Part shown: in pieces, positions 9,041 through 17,944 of the stretch
Position numbering within the stretch: the first letter of the stretch is position 1
How the letters are laid out: every line of letters begins with the position of its first letter
NCBI RefSeq assembly: GCF_000805455.1
Contig: NZ_JSUS01000032.1
Location: forward strand, 310,001-374,000
Direction of reading: 5' to 3'
Source of the DNA: Acinetobacter sp. A47
Lineage (GTDB): Bacteria > Pseudomonadota > Gammaproteobacteria > Pseudomonadales > Moraxellaceae
DNA: 64,000 bases
Made by a program: the position numbers and the translations under genes
The notes under the pieces: generated by a model
What the model saw: the letters and a program-made list of their open reading frames with translations, nothing else
What the model was told of the DNA's origin: nothing
Databases searched by the model: none

Positions 9041-9274
9041 CTAGATGGCTTGCCATTGCTGTTTTACTTCTTCAGCATTTTTAATCAGTACCACCTTGTC
9101 ATCTTTGACTTCGCCTATCCATGCTGTCGGGATCAGATGATGCTGGTCATTTTCATCACGGGTCAGTTTTAACTGGCTATCACCCTCGAGATGATCCACT
9201 GTTCCGATCTTGGTGCCACAAGAGGCAATTACATCAGCATGTTTTTTAATATCCTGAATATTTAAAGTAGTCAT
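9041..9274 (-). CDS. Small DUF2171-like (PRC-barrel-type) protein
   Basis: A 77-residue soluble protein. IKKHADVIASCGTKIGTVDH followed by hydrophilic repeats and HLIPTAWI...DKVVLIKNAEE resembles DUF2171 proteins, small PRC-barrel-like proteins of unknown role often linked to stress conditions. I start it at the ATG at 9274, because AGAGG lies seven to eight bases upstream; an in-frame TTG at 9280 would overlap the ribosome-binding site spacing. It stands alone, convergent with the acyltransferase. The family match is from memory and moderately sure. Confidence 0.75.
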   Translation of the reverse strand: MTTLNIQDIKKHADVIASCGTKIGTVDHLEGDSQLKLTRDENDQHHLIPTAWIGEVKDDKVVLIKNAEEVKQQWQAI

Positions 9275-9537
9275 TTTCAAACCTCTTCTATAAAAGTGAT
9301 AAAACCGTAGCCCTTAAGCTACTTGATATTTTGTAGAAATGGTCAGGTTTTAAATATTCCTTACAGGATGATTTTGTAGTTTCACTTAAAGCCTATATTT
9401 AAATGACAATGAAACAAAATGAAATAACTAGATGGCTTCCCGTTTAAATAGTTATCTTTTTATTACAATTTAATGCTTTAACTAAACAAATTTTTTGCAT
9501 TATTTTTTAAATAAATTGATTTGAATTCATATTTAGA

Positions 9538-10551
9538 ATGAACAGTAAAATATCTATAAAAAACTCAACTTTTGACCTTTTAAATAACTTCGAAAACAAG
9601 TCAGCCGAAGAAAAAGCCCGGCATCGCCCGCTTGTGCTGAAACAGTTGGTTCATGCCATAGGCCGGCTCCCAGAACCGGCTTCGGGTCAGACTTATCAGC
9701 GCTGGCAGGTCTTTGCCCGTATTGCAGGGGCTGATTTAAGTCTGGCCAAGCTGTTTGAGTCACATTGTGATGCCTTAAGTATTTTGCATGAACTGGGTTA
9801 TACCACTCTAAACGATAATCAGATCTGGGCCGTCTGGGCTGCAGAGGGTGGGCCAGCACCATTACAGATAGAAAACAATCGCTGCTACGGCATTAAACCG
9901 TGGTGTTCAGGAGCTGAATTTATCCAAAAGGCCTTAGTCAGTTTTAAAGATAAACAAGGACAGGCTCAACTCTGTATGGTTGATTTAAACCAACCCTCCA
10001 TTACGATTGATCTGGAACAATGGCAAGCTGCCGGCATGCAAGGGACACGAACGGCCAGGGTAACTTTTGAAGATACTGCCATCGAGCTGATAGGTGAGCG
10101 GAATGCCTATCTGGCCCGGCCGGGATTCTGGCACGGCGCTGCAGGTGTAGCGGCTTGCTGGTATGGTGCAGCAGTGCGTTTAATGGAAGAGCTGCAACAC
10201 AGCTGTCTTGTCGCTCCAAATTCATTTAAGAAAATGTATCTAGGTGAACTGGCACGCCAGCTTGCGGTGACCAGAGAATACTTCCAATACACGGCAAGGC
10301 GTATCGATGCTCAACCCGAACTCAGCCATGAACGGGAAATACGAATATTACGTGCACAGACAGAGCAATGCTGTCTGGCCGTTATGGAAGGTGTCGGAAA
10401 AGCACTGGGGGCACGGCCATTTTGTGAACAGGCAACCTTTGCCCAGTTAATGGCAGATTTGCCGGTATTTATCCGGCAAAGCCATGCGGCATTTGATGAT
10501 GAACAAATTGCTGAACAATGTTTACAGGAGCAAGTAGCATGGGTACTCTAA
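9538..10551 (+). CDS. Acyl-CoA dehydrogenase-like flavoprotein, first gene of four-gene operon
   Basis: This 337-residue protein is shorter than the usual 380 or so. It shows the acyl-CoA dehydrogenase layout: an all-alpha N-terminal domain (FARIAGADLSLAKLFESH), a middle beta domain (WAAEGGPAPLQIENN, GIKPWCSGAEFIQKALV, GTRTARVTFEDT) and a C-terminal helical domain (WHGAAGVAACWYGAAVRLMEEL, LRAQTEQCCLAVMEG). I could not identify the catalytic Glu, so it may dehydrogenate a non-CoA acyl substrate or be another flavin oxidoreductase of the fold. Its stop overlaps the next start by 13 bases. The 250 bases upstream are AT-rich and hold the promoter. Confidence 0.8.
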   Translation: MNSKISIKNSTFDLLNNFENKSAEEKARHRPLVLKQLVHAIGRLPEPASGQTYQRWQVFARIAGADLSLAKLFESHCDALSILHELGYTTLNDNQIWAVWAAEGGPAPLQIENNRCYGIKPWCSGAEFIQKALVSFKDKQGQAQLCMVDLNQPSITIDLEQWQAAGMQGTRTARVTFEDTAIELIGERNAYLARPGFWHGAAGVAACWYGAAVRLMEELQHSCLVAPNSFKKMYLGELARQLAVTREYFQYTARRIDAQPELSHEREIRILRAQTEQCCLAVMEGVGKALGARPFCEQATFAQLMADLPVFIRQSHAAFDDEQIAEQCLQEQVAWVL

Positions 10552-11315
10552 AGCATCCCTTGGTCGAAGACCGGATCATTGAAGGAACCGGGACGTCCAG
10601 AACACAATGGCTCTGTGCATTTGAACAAAAGCCTCTGCCGGCTCTCGACCTTGAACAATTCCGTTCCAGAAGGGTGGTGGTTATAGCGCCACATCCTGAT
10701 GATGAAATACTGGGGTGTGGCGGCCTGCTGCAACAGTTAAGTACTTTGAATTGTGAACTGGTGATTGTTGCTGTTAGCAATGGTACGCAAAGCCATCCAG
10801 AGTCACGCAAATACAGCCCGGAACAGTTAGATCAGATACGACCACAGGAAAGTGTGGCTGCTCTGCATTGTCTGGGGCTTTTTGAACATACCCGGCGTAT
10901 TGCCCTGAATTTAACTGATGGACAAATCCATCTTCATAGTGAACAGCTCTGGCAAGCCCTGAATGAACATGTTGTAACGGGCGATATCCTGATCTGTAGC
11001 TATGCAAAAGATGGTCATCCAGACCATGAAGCTGTAGGAAAAACGGTACAGGCCTTTGCTACACAACATGATCTGACCTGCTGGCATGTAATGATCTGGG
11101 CATGGCATTGGGCCAAGCCTGATGATCCACGTATCCCGTGGCAAAAAGCTCAATCTTACCGTTTAACACCATCACAATTAACCAAAAAACGTCAGGCCAT
11201 TATGCAATTTAAAAGCCAGATAGAGGCGGATGACACTACAGGCAAGGCTGCTGTTTTATCTCCAGCCATCATCGACCGTTTGTTGATGCCATGGGAAGTG
11301 TATCTTTATGAATAA
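10539..11315 (+). CDS. PIG-L family (LmbE-like) deacetylase
   Basis: A 258-residue zinc-dependent N-deacetylase. It shows the metal-binding APHPDDE motif (the first His and Asp bind zinc, the second Asp is the general base) followed by LGCGG, and the later DGHPDHEAVG supplies the third zinc ligand. The family removes acetyl from GlcNAc groups of glycolipids, pseudo-disaccharides and antibiotics. I choose the ATG at 10539 because CAGGAG lies eight bases before it; an ATG at 10518 has no ribosome site. It overlaps both the upstream dehydrogenase and the downstream methyltransferase, so the operon is translationally coupled. Confidence 0.9.
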   Translation: MGTLKHPLVEDRIIEGTGTSRTQWLCAFEQKPLPALDLEQFRSRRVVVIAPHPDDEILGCGGLLQQLSTLNCELVIVAVSNGTQSHPESRKYSPEQLDQIRPQESVAALHCLGLFEHTRRIALNLTDGQIHLHSEQLWQALNEHVVTGDILICSYAKDGHPDHEAVGKTVQAFATQHDLTCWHVMIWAWHWAKPDDPRIPWQKAQSYRLTPSQLTKKRQAIMQFKSQIEADDTTGKAAVLSPAIIDRLLMPWEVYLYE

Positions 11316-11907
11316 TGCCGGCCAATATTTTGAAGCTTTATATCACCACAATAATGACCCTTGGGGCTATGACCAGCATTGGTATGAAGCCCGTAAAAGG
11401 CAGATTTGTCTGGCTGTGCTGACCCAGCAACATTATCCCAAAGTGCTGGAAATAGGTTGTTCCAATGGCCATCTAAGTGCTTGCCTGGCAAAAATTTCCG
11501 GAGAGCTGCTCTGTGTCGATGTTTCTGCACACGCCGTACACTGGGCTTCACAGCGTTTGAAGGACCTGACGCATGTCATCGTTGAACAGCACCAGATCCC
11601 CGAATATTTTCCTGAACAGAAATTTGACCTGATTGTCATCAGTGAAGTGGCCTATTACCTCTCATTGAATGAGCTACAATCGCTGATACAGCAGCTCAAA
11701 GTCAGCTTGACACCACAAGGTGAAATTCTCTGTTGTCACTGGCGCCATGATATTCAGGATTTTGAACTGAATGCGGCTTTGGTACATCAGCATTTAAAGC
11801 AGTCTTTATCTTTGTCTCATTATTTAAGCCTGAATGATCCGGACTTTATCATTGATCTCTGGACAGTAAATCCTTGCTCTCTGGCCAAACAGCAGGGGTT
11901 AATATGA
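11308..11907 (+). CDS. Class I SAM-dependent methyltransferase (NodS-like)
   Basis: A 199-residue Rossmann-fold methyltransferase with motif I VLEIGCSNGHLSACLA, an acidic residue at the end of strand 2 (LLCVDVS) and FDLIVISEVAYYLS as motif post-I/II. The NDPWGYD block near the N-terminus recalls NodS-like N-methyltransferases, which methylate a deacetylated glucosamine; that would fit the deacetylase encoded just before it. Its ATG overlaps the deacetylase stop by 8 bases, and its TGA overlaps the next ATG (ATGA). The acceptor molecule is unknown. Confidence 0.88.
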   Translation: MNNAGQYFEALYHHNNDPWGYDQHWYEARKRQICLAVLTQQHYPKVLEIGCSNGHLSACLAKISGELLCVDVSAHAVHWASQRLKDLTHVIVEQHQIPEYFPEQKFDLIVISEVAYYLSLNELQSLIQQLKVSLTPQGEILCCHWRHDIQDFELNAALVHQHLKQSLSLSHYLSLNDPDFIIDLWTVNPCSLAKQQGLI

Positions 11908-12548
11908 AAATAGGCATTGTGATTCCAGCACATAATGAAGAACAGTTCTTAGCGGCCTGTTTGCAATCAATTCGGCAGGCAGTTCAGTATATTGATGATG
12001 ATCAGGTCGACATTGTCGTGGTTTTAGACAGTTGTACCGATCAGTCCCGTTCAATTGTACAGGCATATCAGGTCAACTGGATCGAATGCAATTATGCCTG
12101 TGTCGGCAAGGCAAGAGATCTGGGAATCCGGCATCTGATTCAGCAGGGAGCACGCTGGATTGCCTGTACCGACGCCGATACCATTGTTGAGCCGGACTGG
12201 TTACTGCGCCAGATGCAACACCAGCCCACAGATGCAATCTGTGGAATCGTGATGCTGGATGATCTGAGCCAGTTACCTCCGGAAAAACAGCAAAAATATC
12301 TGGCACATTATCAGGATAGTATGGATCATCAGCATATCCATGGCGCCAACTTAAGTTTTAGTGCCGATGCTTATCTTCAGGCAGGCGGTTTTGAACCGGT
12401 TAGCTGCCATGAGGATGTCTCCCTGATAAAAAAATTTATTACGCAATGCTGCAAAATTACCTGGAGCAATCTGGTTCGGGTGACCACCAGCAGCCGACTG
12501 AATGGCCGTGCACCGCAAGGTTTATCGGACTTCTTGAAACAGCTCTAA
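11904..12548 (+). CDS. GT2-family glycosyltransferase, last gene of the operon
   Basis: A 214-residue GT-A fold glycosyltransferase. It begins MKIGIVIPAHNEE followed by FLAACLQSI (nucleotide-sugar site) and has DADT in WIACTDADTIV as the DxD metal motif, GANLSFSADAYLQAGGF as the acceptor-loop block and CHEDVSLI carrying the catalytic-base Asp region. There are no transmembrane helices, so it is soluble or peripheral. I start it at the ATGA overlap at 11904 rather than further upstream inside the methyltransferase. Within the operon it would attach the sugar that the deacetylase and methyltransferase then modify (inference). Confidence 0.88.
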   Translation: MKIGIVIPAHNEEQFLAACLQSIRQAVQYIDDDQVDIVVVLDSCTDQSRSIVQAYQVNWIECNYACVGKARDLGIRHLIQQGARWIACTDADTIVEPDWLLRQMQHQPTDAICGIVMLDDLSQLPPEKQQKYLAHYQDSMDHQHIHGANLSFSADAYLQAGGFEPVSCHEDVSLIKKFITQCCKITWSNLVRVTTSSRLNGRAPQGLSDFLKQL

Positions 12549-12689
12549 ACAGGATTTGGCAGGAAAAGTGCAAAAGACCATAAAAATTGACCGAAAAATA
12601 AAAAATTAAAGTTTTCTCTATTCTGTAAATATATGATAGTTTTAAAAAATTATCTTTGATAATAACTTTCATTATTTGCGGAAATCTTT

Positions 12690-13160
12690 ATGAATATACG
12701 ACTGTGTTATGCCAGCAACCGCAATGAAAATCGCGATGATTTGCTGCAAGATTTACGCGACATCCTCACCGAAGCCCGTGACTTCAATACCCGGCATTGT
12801 ATCTATGGCGTGCTGTATTACGCCGATAATGCATTTTTTCAGTGTCTGGAAGGCGAACAGCATATTGTTGAGCATCTATTTGAAAAAATAAAGACAGATG
12901 CCCGGCACCTTGATGTGAAGCATTTCAGTACACATTACATTGAGGACTATACCTTTAAGCGCTGGTCAATGAAATATGTACAGCGGAATACCAATATTGA
13001 GTCATTCTTTTTGTCTCTGGGCGAAGCTCACTTTAACCCGCTTTGTCTGGATGAACCCCGTCTGAAAGCTTTTTTGGAAGCGCTTTTACTTGCAGAACAG
13101 AGCACACTTCCGCTTGCCAGAAAAGTTGGTATGGTAAATCGTGGTGTTAATCCGTTCTAA
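12690..13160 (+). CDS. blsA: BLUF-domain blue-light photoreceptor, BlsA-like
   Basis: This 156-residue cytoplasmic flavoprotein is the same length as Acinetobacter BlsA. All flavin-network residues can be seen: Tyr7 (RLCYAS), Asn33 (DFN), Gln51 (AFFQCLEG), Trp92 and Met94 (KRWSMKYVQRNT). BLUF proteins bind FAD and change hydrogen bonding around Gln51 in blue light. There is no output domain; BlsA-type proteins signal by binding partners, reported to include a Fur-type regulator and other transcription factors, with links to motility, metabolism and iron uptake. Such a link would suit the siderophore locus in this window (inference). The 3' end overlaps the convergent membrane gene by 14 bases. 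Confidence 0.92.
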   Translation: MNIRLCYASNRNENRDDLLQDLRDILTEARDFNTRHCIYGVLYYADNAFFQCLEGEQHIVEHLFEKIKTDARHLDVKHFSTHYIEDYTFKRWSMKYVQRNTNIESFFLSLGEAHFNPLCLDEPRLKAFLEALLLAEQSTLPLARKVGMVNRGVNPF

Positions 13161-13485
13161 GCTGTTTGGTCCCGGGTTTGAGATTGACACTTTTAAGTCT
13201 GGGCCATACTTTAGTCATTAACAGATACACAGAAACGGAGGTAATAAACATCAGGATTACTTCCAGACTCTGGCTAATAATCAGCATGGCACAATAAAAA
13301 AAGCTAAACAGCGCAAGGCATAGTTCAGTCCCCTTGAAGTACCATGTAATAAATAGCCCAAACAAGGTTGAAGAGAGTAACAGGTTGACTGTTTCATTAA
13401 AGCCCAGATAATTAAAAAATATAATCAACAGGCACAAAACTAAAATCGATAGTAAAAAGACAAAGATATTTTTTGCAATAAACAT
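13147..13485 (-). CDS. Small hydrophobic membrane protein of unknown function
   Basis: A 112-residue protein with four hydrophobic segments (about residues 5-27, 32-50, 55-72 and 74-92) and a basic C-terminal tail. It is probably an inner-membrane protein. I do not recognise a family. It overlaps the 3' end of the BLUF gene on the opposite strand. Confidence 0.6.
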   Translation of the reverse strand: MFIAKNIFVFLLSILVLCLLIIFFNYLGFNETVNLLLSSTLFGLFITWYFKGTELCLALFSFFYCAMLIISQSLEVILMFITSVSVYLLMTKVWPRLKSVNLKPGTKQLRTD

Positions 13486-14032
13486 ATTCTATTTCCTATC
13501 CTGAAGTTAATTTAAAAATCTTTCCTCTGTAAAATACAGAGGAAAGAGGGTACATATTGATAAGTTATTTGAGATTCTTTTCCATTATTCAGAATGGTTA
13601 TATTAATAAAGAAGCCTTTTTTATTTTACGGGATCTCTTCATTAATATTCAGCTTTCTATTGAATAGTAAAGAGCGCTTATATGTACCGAAGCAATTATT
13701 AAAAAAATCAAACAGTTGAAGAATAGGTTTTTGGCTTACACGTTTGTAAGAGATTGCCTACAAACGTGTGTTTTTTAACCAAAAGTTACAATTCAGAATA
13801 AAAATAATTTATTAAAAAACAGCACATTAAACAATTAAGACAAATATTGTTAATTTACATTCTTAACAAAACGCAACATGCGATTTAGCCAAATAAAAAA
13901 ATAATCATGAGACACATTTAAATAAAGCAGCAGTGATGATTATCTCGAATTGCGATGCATTTTTAGTGTTTGAATCTGATACAAAGAAAAAATGGCAAAA
14001 GCATCAGTTTTTTCCAAGAGGCATTCATAGAT
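13486..14032. other. 547-bp intergenic region with an orphan terminator
   Basis: No supported ORF. It is AT-rich. Its main structure is a perfect 11-bp hairpin followed by a T tract (13738-13776), more than 570 bases from the nearest plus-strand stop codon, so a small RNA upstream of it is possible. Confidence 0.5.
13738..13776 (+). terminator. Orphan intrinsic terminator
   Basis: ACACGTTTGTA (13738-13748) pairs perfectly with TACAAACGTGT (13759-13769) and is followed by G and six T. No plus-strand gene ends nearby. Confidence 0.8.
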
Positions 14033-14668
14033 TCAGGGAAAGAAATGATCGTTTTTAGATTTTGGTGCGGCAGTAAATTCATCTGGCGAAAATTCAAGGA
14101 TGAGTTCGGTTGCCTGGCTATGGTCTGCATTCAACCAGTCCAGACGATGACCTTCAGAAATGATCACAACCGATCTTTTTTCATGTTCAGGCGCATGAAA
14201 CTGATTCATCAACGGATGGGTATCGGCATTGATGGTAAGCATGCTCATGGAAAGAATTTCTTGCCCATCCATACTTGCATATTCATAAATTGCTGCAATG
14301 GTAAAAGGCTTTTTGTCCTGTCGATAGATGCCATACCAATGCGCTTGCCCATCAATATATTTAGGCTCAAAGATCACGTCGACCGGTATCAGGGCAAATT
14401 GGTTTTTGCTCCAGGCATGTTTAAAACTGTTTTTCTCCGCTACCGTTTCAGAGCGTGCATTATAGGTATGACGGGCGGCCTTCAGGTTATCTGTCCAGAA
14501 AGGAATGAGCCCAAAGCGGGCAGCACGCCATTCTATTTTTTGTTCTGGCGAGATCAGGATTGGACTTATATCGCCAGGATAAAGCTCTGCCTTATACTCA
14601 AATGTCGGCTCGAACAAATCCAGTAAATGAGCCCGGCCAGCATGGATCGGTTGATAATTTGCACACAT
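14033..14668 (-). CDS. yedK: SOS-response-associated protein YedK/HMCES-like (abasic-site DNA-protein crosslinker)
   Basis: A 211-residue SRAP-domain protein. Cys2 (MCANY) is the residue that forms the thiazolidine crosslink with abasic sites in single-stranded DNA. YNARSET supplies the conserved Asn, and HPLMNQFHAPEHEKR contains the catalytic His region. The usual FYEW block reads FEPKY here. The role is protecting abasic sites at replication forks. A perfect 10-bp inverted repeat lies 15 bases before the start and may be an operator. A 218-codon ORF on the opposite strand is a shadow. Confidence 0.92.
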   Translation of the reverse strand: MCANYQPIHAGRAHLLDLFEPTFEYKAELYPGDISPILISPEQKIEWRAARFGLIPFWTDNLKAARHTYNARSETVAEKNSFKHAWSKNQFALIPVDVIFEPKYIDGQAHWYGIYRQDKKPFTIAAIYEYASMDGQEILSMSMLTINADTHPLMNQFHAPEHEKRSVVIISEGHRLDWLNADHSQATELILEFSPDEFTAAPKSKNDHFFP

Positions 14669-14682
14669 ACCTTCGCCTCAGG

Positions 14683-14715
14683 TTGATCAACAAACACGCT
14701 TTTAGTGTTGATCAA
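14683..14715. promoter_or_regulatory. Palindrome upstream of yedK
   Basis: TTGATCAACA (14683-14692) and TGTTGATCAA (14706-14715) form a perfect 10-bp inverted repeat with a 13-base gap in the likely promoter of yedK. It may be a repressor operator. Confidence 0.55.
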
Positions 14716-15173
14716 AGTCACGTTCGTTATGACAGCGTTTTTGTATGTGGATTGCATCCATTGCAATTGAGCATGATATACAGTACGGATCATATTAGGC
14801 TACAAATACAAAAATAATTTAAAATTAGAGCATTAAGTGCTTAGAGGCTTTAGATTCTAAGCCCATCTCCCAATACCACCACGTTTTATCAATGATTGAT
14901 GTTTCAGGATTGATCTTGGGCGCCCACCAAATAAATTGATGCTTGCAAAAGCACCGGCTTTAGCGCCAGATTATTTAAGATCCGATACATGATTGGAGGG
15001 GTGCAATATTAAATGATTGTATTGATACTGGTTTTTTAATTCTAAAATGCCAGACAATTACCAAGCGTAACAAACAAACCGGTTGAATTGTTTTACCATC
15101 GCGGGTTTTATCTTCAAAAGAAGGTCTCCTTTCATCAACGACATCCGTCAGCGTTTTTTTGATTTGGTAAACA
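14716..15173. other. Intergenic region upstream of gltS
   Basis: No supported ORF in 458 bases. It contains the promoter regions for yedK (left) and gltS (right); no clear structured leader was found. Confidence 0.4.
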
Positions 15174-16394
15174 ATGAATTTTGATATCGACATTTTTGGT
15201 ACGATTGTAGTTGCAGTCTTTGTACTTTTTATTGGTTATTTCCTGGTTAACAAGGTGAGCTTGTTAAAACGCTACAATATGCCTGAGCCGGTCATTGGCG
15301 GACTTGTAGCTGCGATTGTGACTTATTTTTTATTCACGAAATTCGATATTACCGTGAACTTCAATACAGATATCCAGCGCAGTTTTATGCTGGTGTTCTT
15401 TACTTCTGTAGGCTTGAGTGCCAGTCTGTCAAAGCTGAAAGAGGGAGGCAAGACCCTTGTTGTTTTCATGTTCTGTGTCGTTACCTTCGTGATATTACAA
15501 AATGCTCTGGGAATCAGCCTGGCAACAGCTTTAGGACTTGACCCACTGATTGGCCTGATCACAGGTTCGGTAACGCTGACCGGTGGTCACGGCACAGCAA
15601 GCGCCTGGGGGAGCATATTTGAAAATGAATACGGCATTCAGGGCGCTGTGGTATTAGGCATGGCCAGTGCCACTTTTGGTCTGGTTATTGGGGGCATGAT
15701 GGGAGGGCCCGTTGCCAAGTTCCTGATTCGTCGTTATCAGCTGGCTGAAGAAATTGCCCCAACCCAGCAACGCACTGAAGCGCCACCTGCCAATGAAACG
15801 GCGCCATTTGAATATCCGGAAAAAACCCGCCTGATTACAGCGGACGATGCTGTAAAGACGCTGGGGATGTTTGCACTGTGTATTTTCTTTGCCAACTTCA
15901 TGACTGACTTTGCCAAAGGACACTGGTTTGAACTGCCAACCTTTGTCTGGGCTTTGGGCTGCGGTGTGTTCTTACGTAACACGCTGGAATATGTTTTTAA
16001 CATCAAGCTATTTGATCGTTGTATTGACGTATTTGGTAATGGTTCTTTAGCTTTATTCCTGTCAATGGCGCTCATGTCTTTACAGCTCTGGCAGCTTGCC
16101 GGTCTTGCTGGACCGTTACTGATCATTCTGATCGCGCAAACCCTGTTTCTGGCCCTCTACCTGTTTTTTGTTACCTTTAAAATTATGGGCAAAAACTACG
16201 ATGCCGCAGTACTGTGTGCCGGGCAATGTGGGGTCAACCTTGGTGCAACTCCAACGGCGATTGCCAATATTCAGGCCGTCACCAATACCTATGGCCCTTC
16301 GCATAAAGCCTTCCTGATCATTCCGCTTACCGGGGCATTTTTTGTCGATATTATTAATGCTCTGGTAATCCAGACCATTATTAACTTCTTTTAA
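15174..16394 (+). CDS. gltS: Sodium/glutamate symporter GltS
   Basis: A 406-residue inner-membrane carrier for Na+-coupled glutamate uptake. GltS features are seen: an N-terminal half with YNMPEPVIGGLVAAIV, the first re-entrant-loop motif SVTLTGGHGTASAWGS, a central charged loop (about residues 195-220), and the matching second loop CAGQCGVNLGATPTAIAN. The two inverted halves carry GGHG- and GxNLGATP-type pore motifs as expected for this family. It is a single gene with its own terminator at 16404-16434. Confidence 0.95.
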   Translation: MNFDIDIFGTIVVAVFVLFIGYFLVNKVSLLKRYNMPEPVIGGLVAAIVTYFLFTKFDITVNFNTDIQRSFMLVFFTSVGLSASLSKLKEGGKTLVVFMFCVVTFVILQNALGISLATALGLDPLIGLITGSVTLTGGHGTASAWGSIFENEYGIQGAVVLGMASATFGLVIGGMMGGPVAKFLIRRYQLAEEIAPTQQRTEAPPANETAPFEYPEKTRLITADDAVKTLGMFALCIFFANFMTDFAKGHWFELPTFVWALGCGVFLRNTLEYVFNIKLFDRCIDVFGNGSLALFLSMALMSLQLWQLAGLAGPLLIILIAQTLFLALYLFFVTFKIMGKNYDAAVLCAGQCGVNLGATPTAIANIQAVTNTYGPSHKAFLIIPLTGAFFVDIINALVIQTIINFF

Positions 16395-16403
16395 AATCCG
16401 TTC

Positions 16404-16434
16404 AAAATGCCAGTTTTATCAACTGGCATTTTTT
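16404..16434 (+). terminator. Terminator of gltS
   Basis: AAAATGCCAGTT / AACTGGCATTTT stem (12 bp) with a 5-base loop and a T tract, starting 10 bases after the stop codon. Confidence 0.9.
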
Positions 16435-16619
16435 ATACAGGTTACTCCCTGAAATATTCAAACAACGCCCGATTTTCCCGATTTTTTTATAAATAGTTAC
16501 ACGGACGAAAACACCTTCTGCATCTTTACATGGCTTACGTGAGCGCTAACAAACATTGCACACCGTAAAGAAGCGTTGCCCATAATCAAAATGACATATT
16601 GACAATTAAAGGAATAAAC

Positions 16620-17783
16620 ATGCGTGCGCTTACTTATCACGGTGCTGAAGATGTTCGTGTCGAAACGGTAGCAGATCCTGTTATACAGGAGACAGATGAT
16701 ATTATTCTACGGGTGACGGCAACAGCCATTTGTGGTTCAGACCTGCATCTTTACCGGGGCAAAATTCCTCAGACCGAGCCGGGAGATATTTTCGGACATG
16801 AGTTTATGGGTATTGTTGAAGAGACAGGCCCGGCGGTTACCCAGGTTAAAAAGGGTGATCGGGTCATCGTTCCTTTTGTGATTGCATGCGGGCAATGTTT
16901 CTTTTGCCAGCTAAATCTGACCGCGGCCTGCGAAACTACCAATACCGGCCGGGGAGCGATTGTCAATAAAAAACAGATTCCTCCTGGCGCTGCACTCTTT
17001 GGATATAGTCATCTTTATGGTGGTATTCCGGGTGGACAGGCAGAATATGTACGTGTACCCAAGGCCAATAAAGGCCCCTTTAAAGTACCCGGTTCACTGT
17101 CCGATGAGAAAGTGCTTTTTCTTACCGATATTTTGCCAACAGCATGGCAGGCCGTTACCAATGCAAAAGTCAGTAAGGGTTCTACTCTGGCAATATATGG
17201 AGCAGGACCGGTGGGTTTGCTGAGCGCAGCGTGTGCCAAAATGCTGGGGGCAGAAAAAATCTTTATTGTTGACCATAATCAATACCGGCTGAAATATGCA
17301 GCAGAGGCCTATGGTGCCATTCCTGTCGATTTTGAAGCAGTCGATGCTGCTGAATATATCATCCAGAATACCGATCATCATCGTGGTGTCGACGCAGTCA
17401 TTGATGCGATCGGGTTTGAAGCCAAGGGCAGTGTCATTGAAACACTACTGACCAACCTTAAACTGGAAGGCTCAAGCGGTGTGGCACTACGTCAATGTAT
17501 TGCTGCGGTGCGCCGCGGTGGCATCGTCAGTGTTCCGGGGCTATATGCGGGCCCCATTCATGGCTTCCTGTTTGGAGATGCTTTTGATAAAGGCCTTAGC
17601 TTTAAAATGGGACAAACCCATGTACACCGGTTTTTGCCAGAATTGCTGGCACTGATTGAAGACGGGAAATTGGCTCCGGAGGCCATTATTACGCATCGGA
17701 TGAAACTGGAAGATGCTGCCGAGGCTTACCGTATTTTCGATCGCAGGGAACAGGAATGCCGCAAAGTCATACTTAGCCCTTAA
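16620..17783 (+). CDS. Zinc-dependent alcohol dehydrogenase (formaldehyde dehydrogenase-like MDR)
   Basis: A 387-residue medium-chain dehydrogenase. The catalytic zinc site is CGSD...GHEFMG with Cys and His ligands. The structural-zinc loop is altered: CGQCFFCQ followed by C in [27 protein letters not shown] is the NAD-binding motif, with an Asp (IVDHN) that favours NAD over NADP. The insertion after the structural loop is typical of glutathione-independent formaldehyde/threonine-dehydrogenase-like enzymes. The start is at the ATG after AAAGGAATAAAC; an in-frame upstream start at 16599 lacks a ribosome site. Substrate unknown. Confidence 0.9.
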   Translation: MRALTYHGAEDVRVETVADPVIQETDDIILRVTATAICGSDLHLYRGKIPQTEPGDIFGHEFMGIVEETGPAVTQVKKGDRVIVPFVIACGQCFFCQLNLTAACETTNTGRGAIVNKKQIPPGAALFGYSHLYGGIPGGQAEYVRVPKANKGPFKVPGSLSDEKVLFLTDILPTAWQAVTNAKVSKGSTLAIYGAGPVGLLSAACAKMLGAEKIFIVDHNQYRLKYAAEAYGAIPVDFEAVDAAEYIIQNTDHHRGVDAVIDAIGFEAKGSVIETLLTNLKLEGSSGVALRQCIAAVRRGGIVSVPGLYAGPIHGFLFGDAFDKGLSFKMGQTHVHRFLPELLALIEDGKLAPEAIITHRMKLEDAAEAYRIFDRREQECRKVILSP

Positions 17784-17799
17784 GTCTTCTGAAACAGGG

Positions 17800-17828
17800 A
17801 ACCTCTCCAGTAGGTGAGAGGTTTTTTG
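17800..17828 (+). terminator. Terminator of the alcohol dehydrogenase gene
   Basis: AACCTCTC / GAGAGGTT stem with an 8-base loop followed by a T tract, 17 bases after the stop. Confidence 0.85.
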
Positions 17829-17944
17829 ATTCTCCGGGGCCAGATTGATCGTAAAATACACCATCAGGACAGATTGCATATAACTCAAAAAATGTACAAT
17901 AAATAAATGATATATACACACTGATCGGGACAGGGGATTCTCCC

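Noticed and set aside
13970..14626. 218-codon plus-strand ORF
   Set aside because: It lies antisense to yedK, which has intact catalytic motifs; the antisense translation has no family character.
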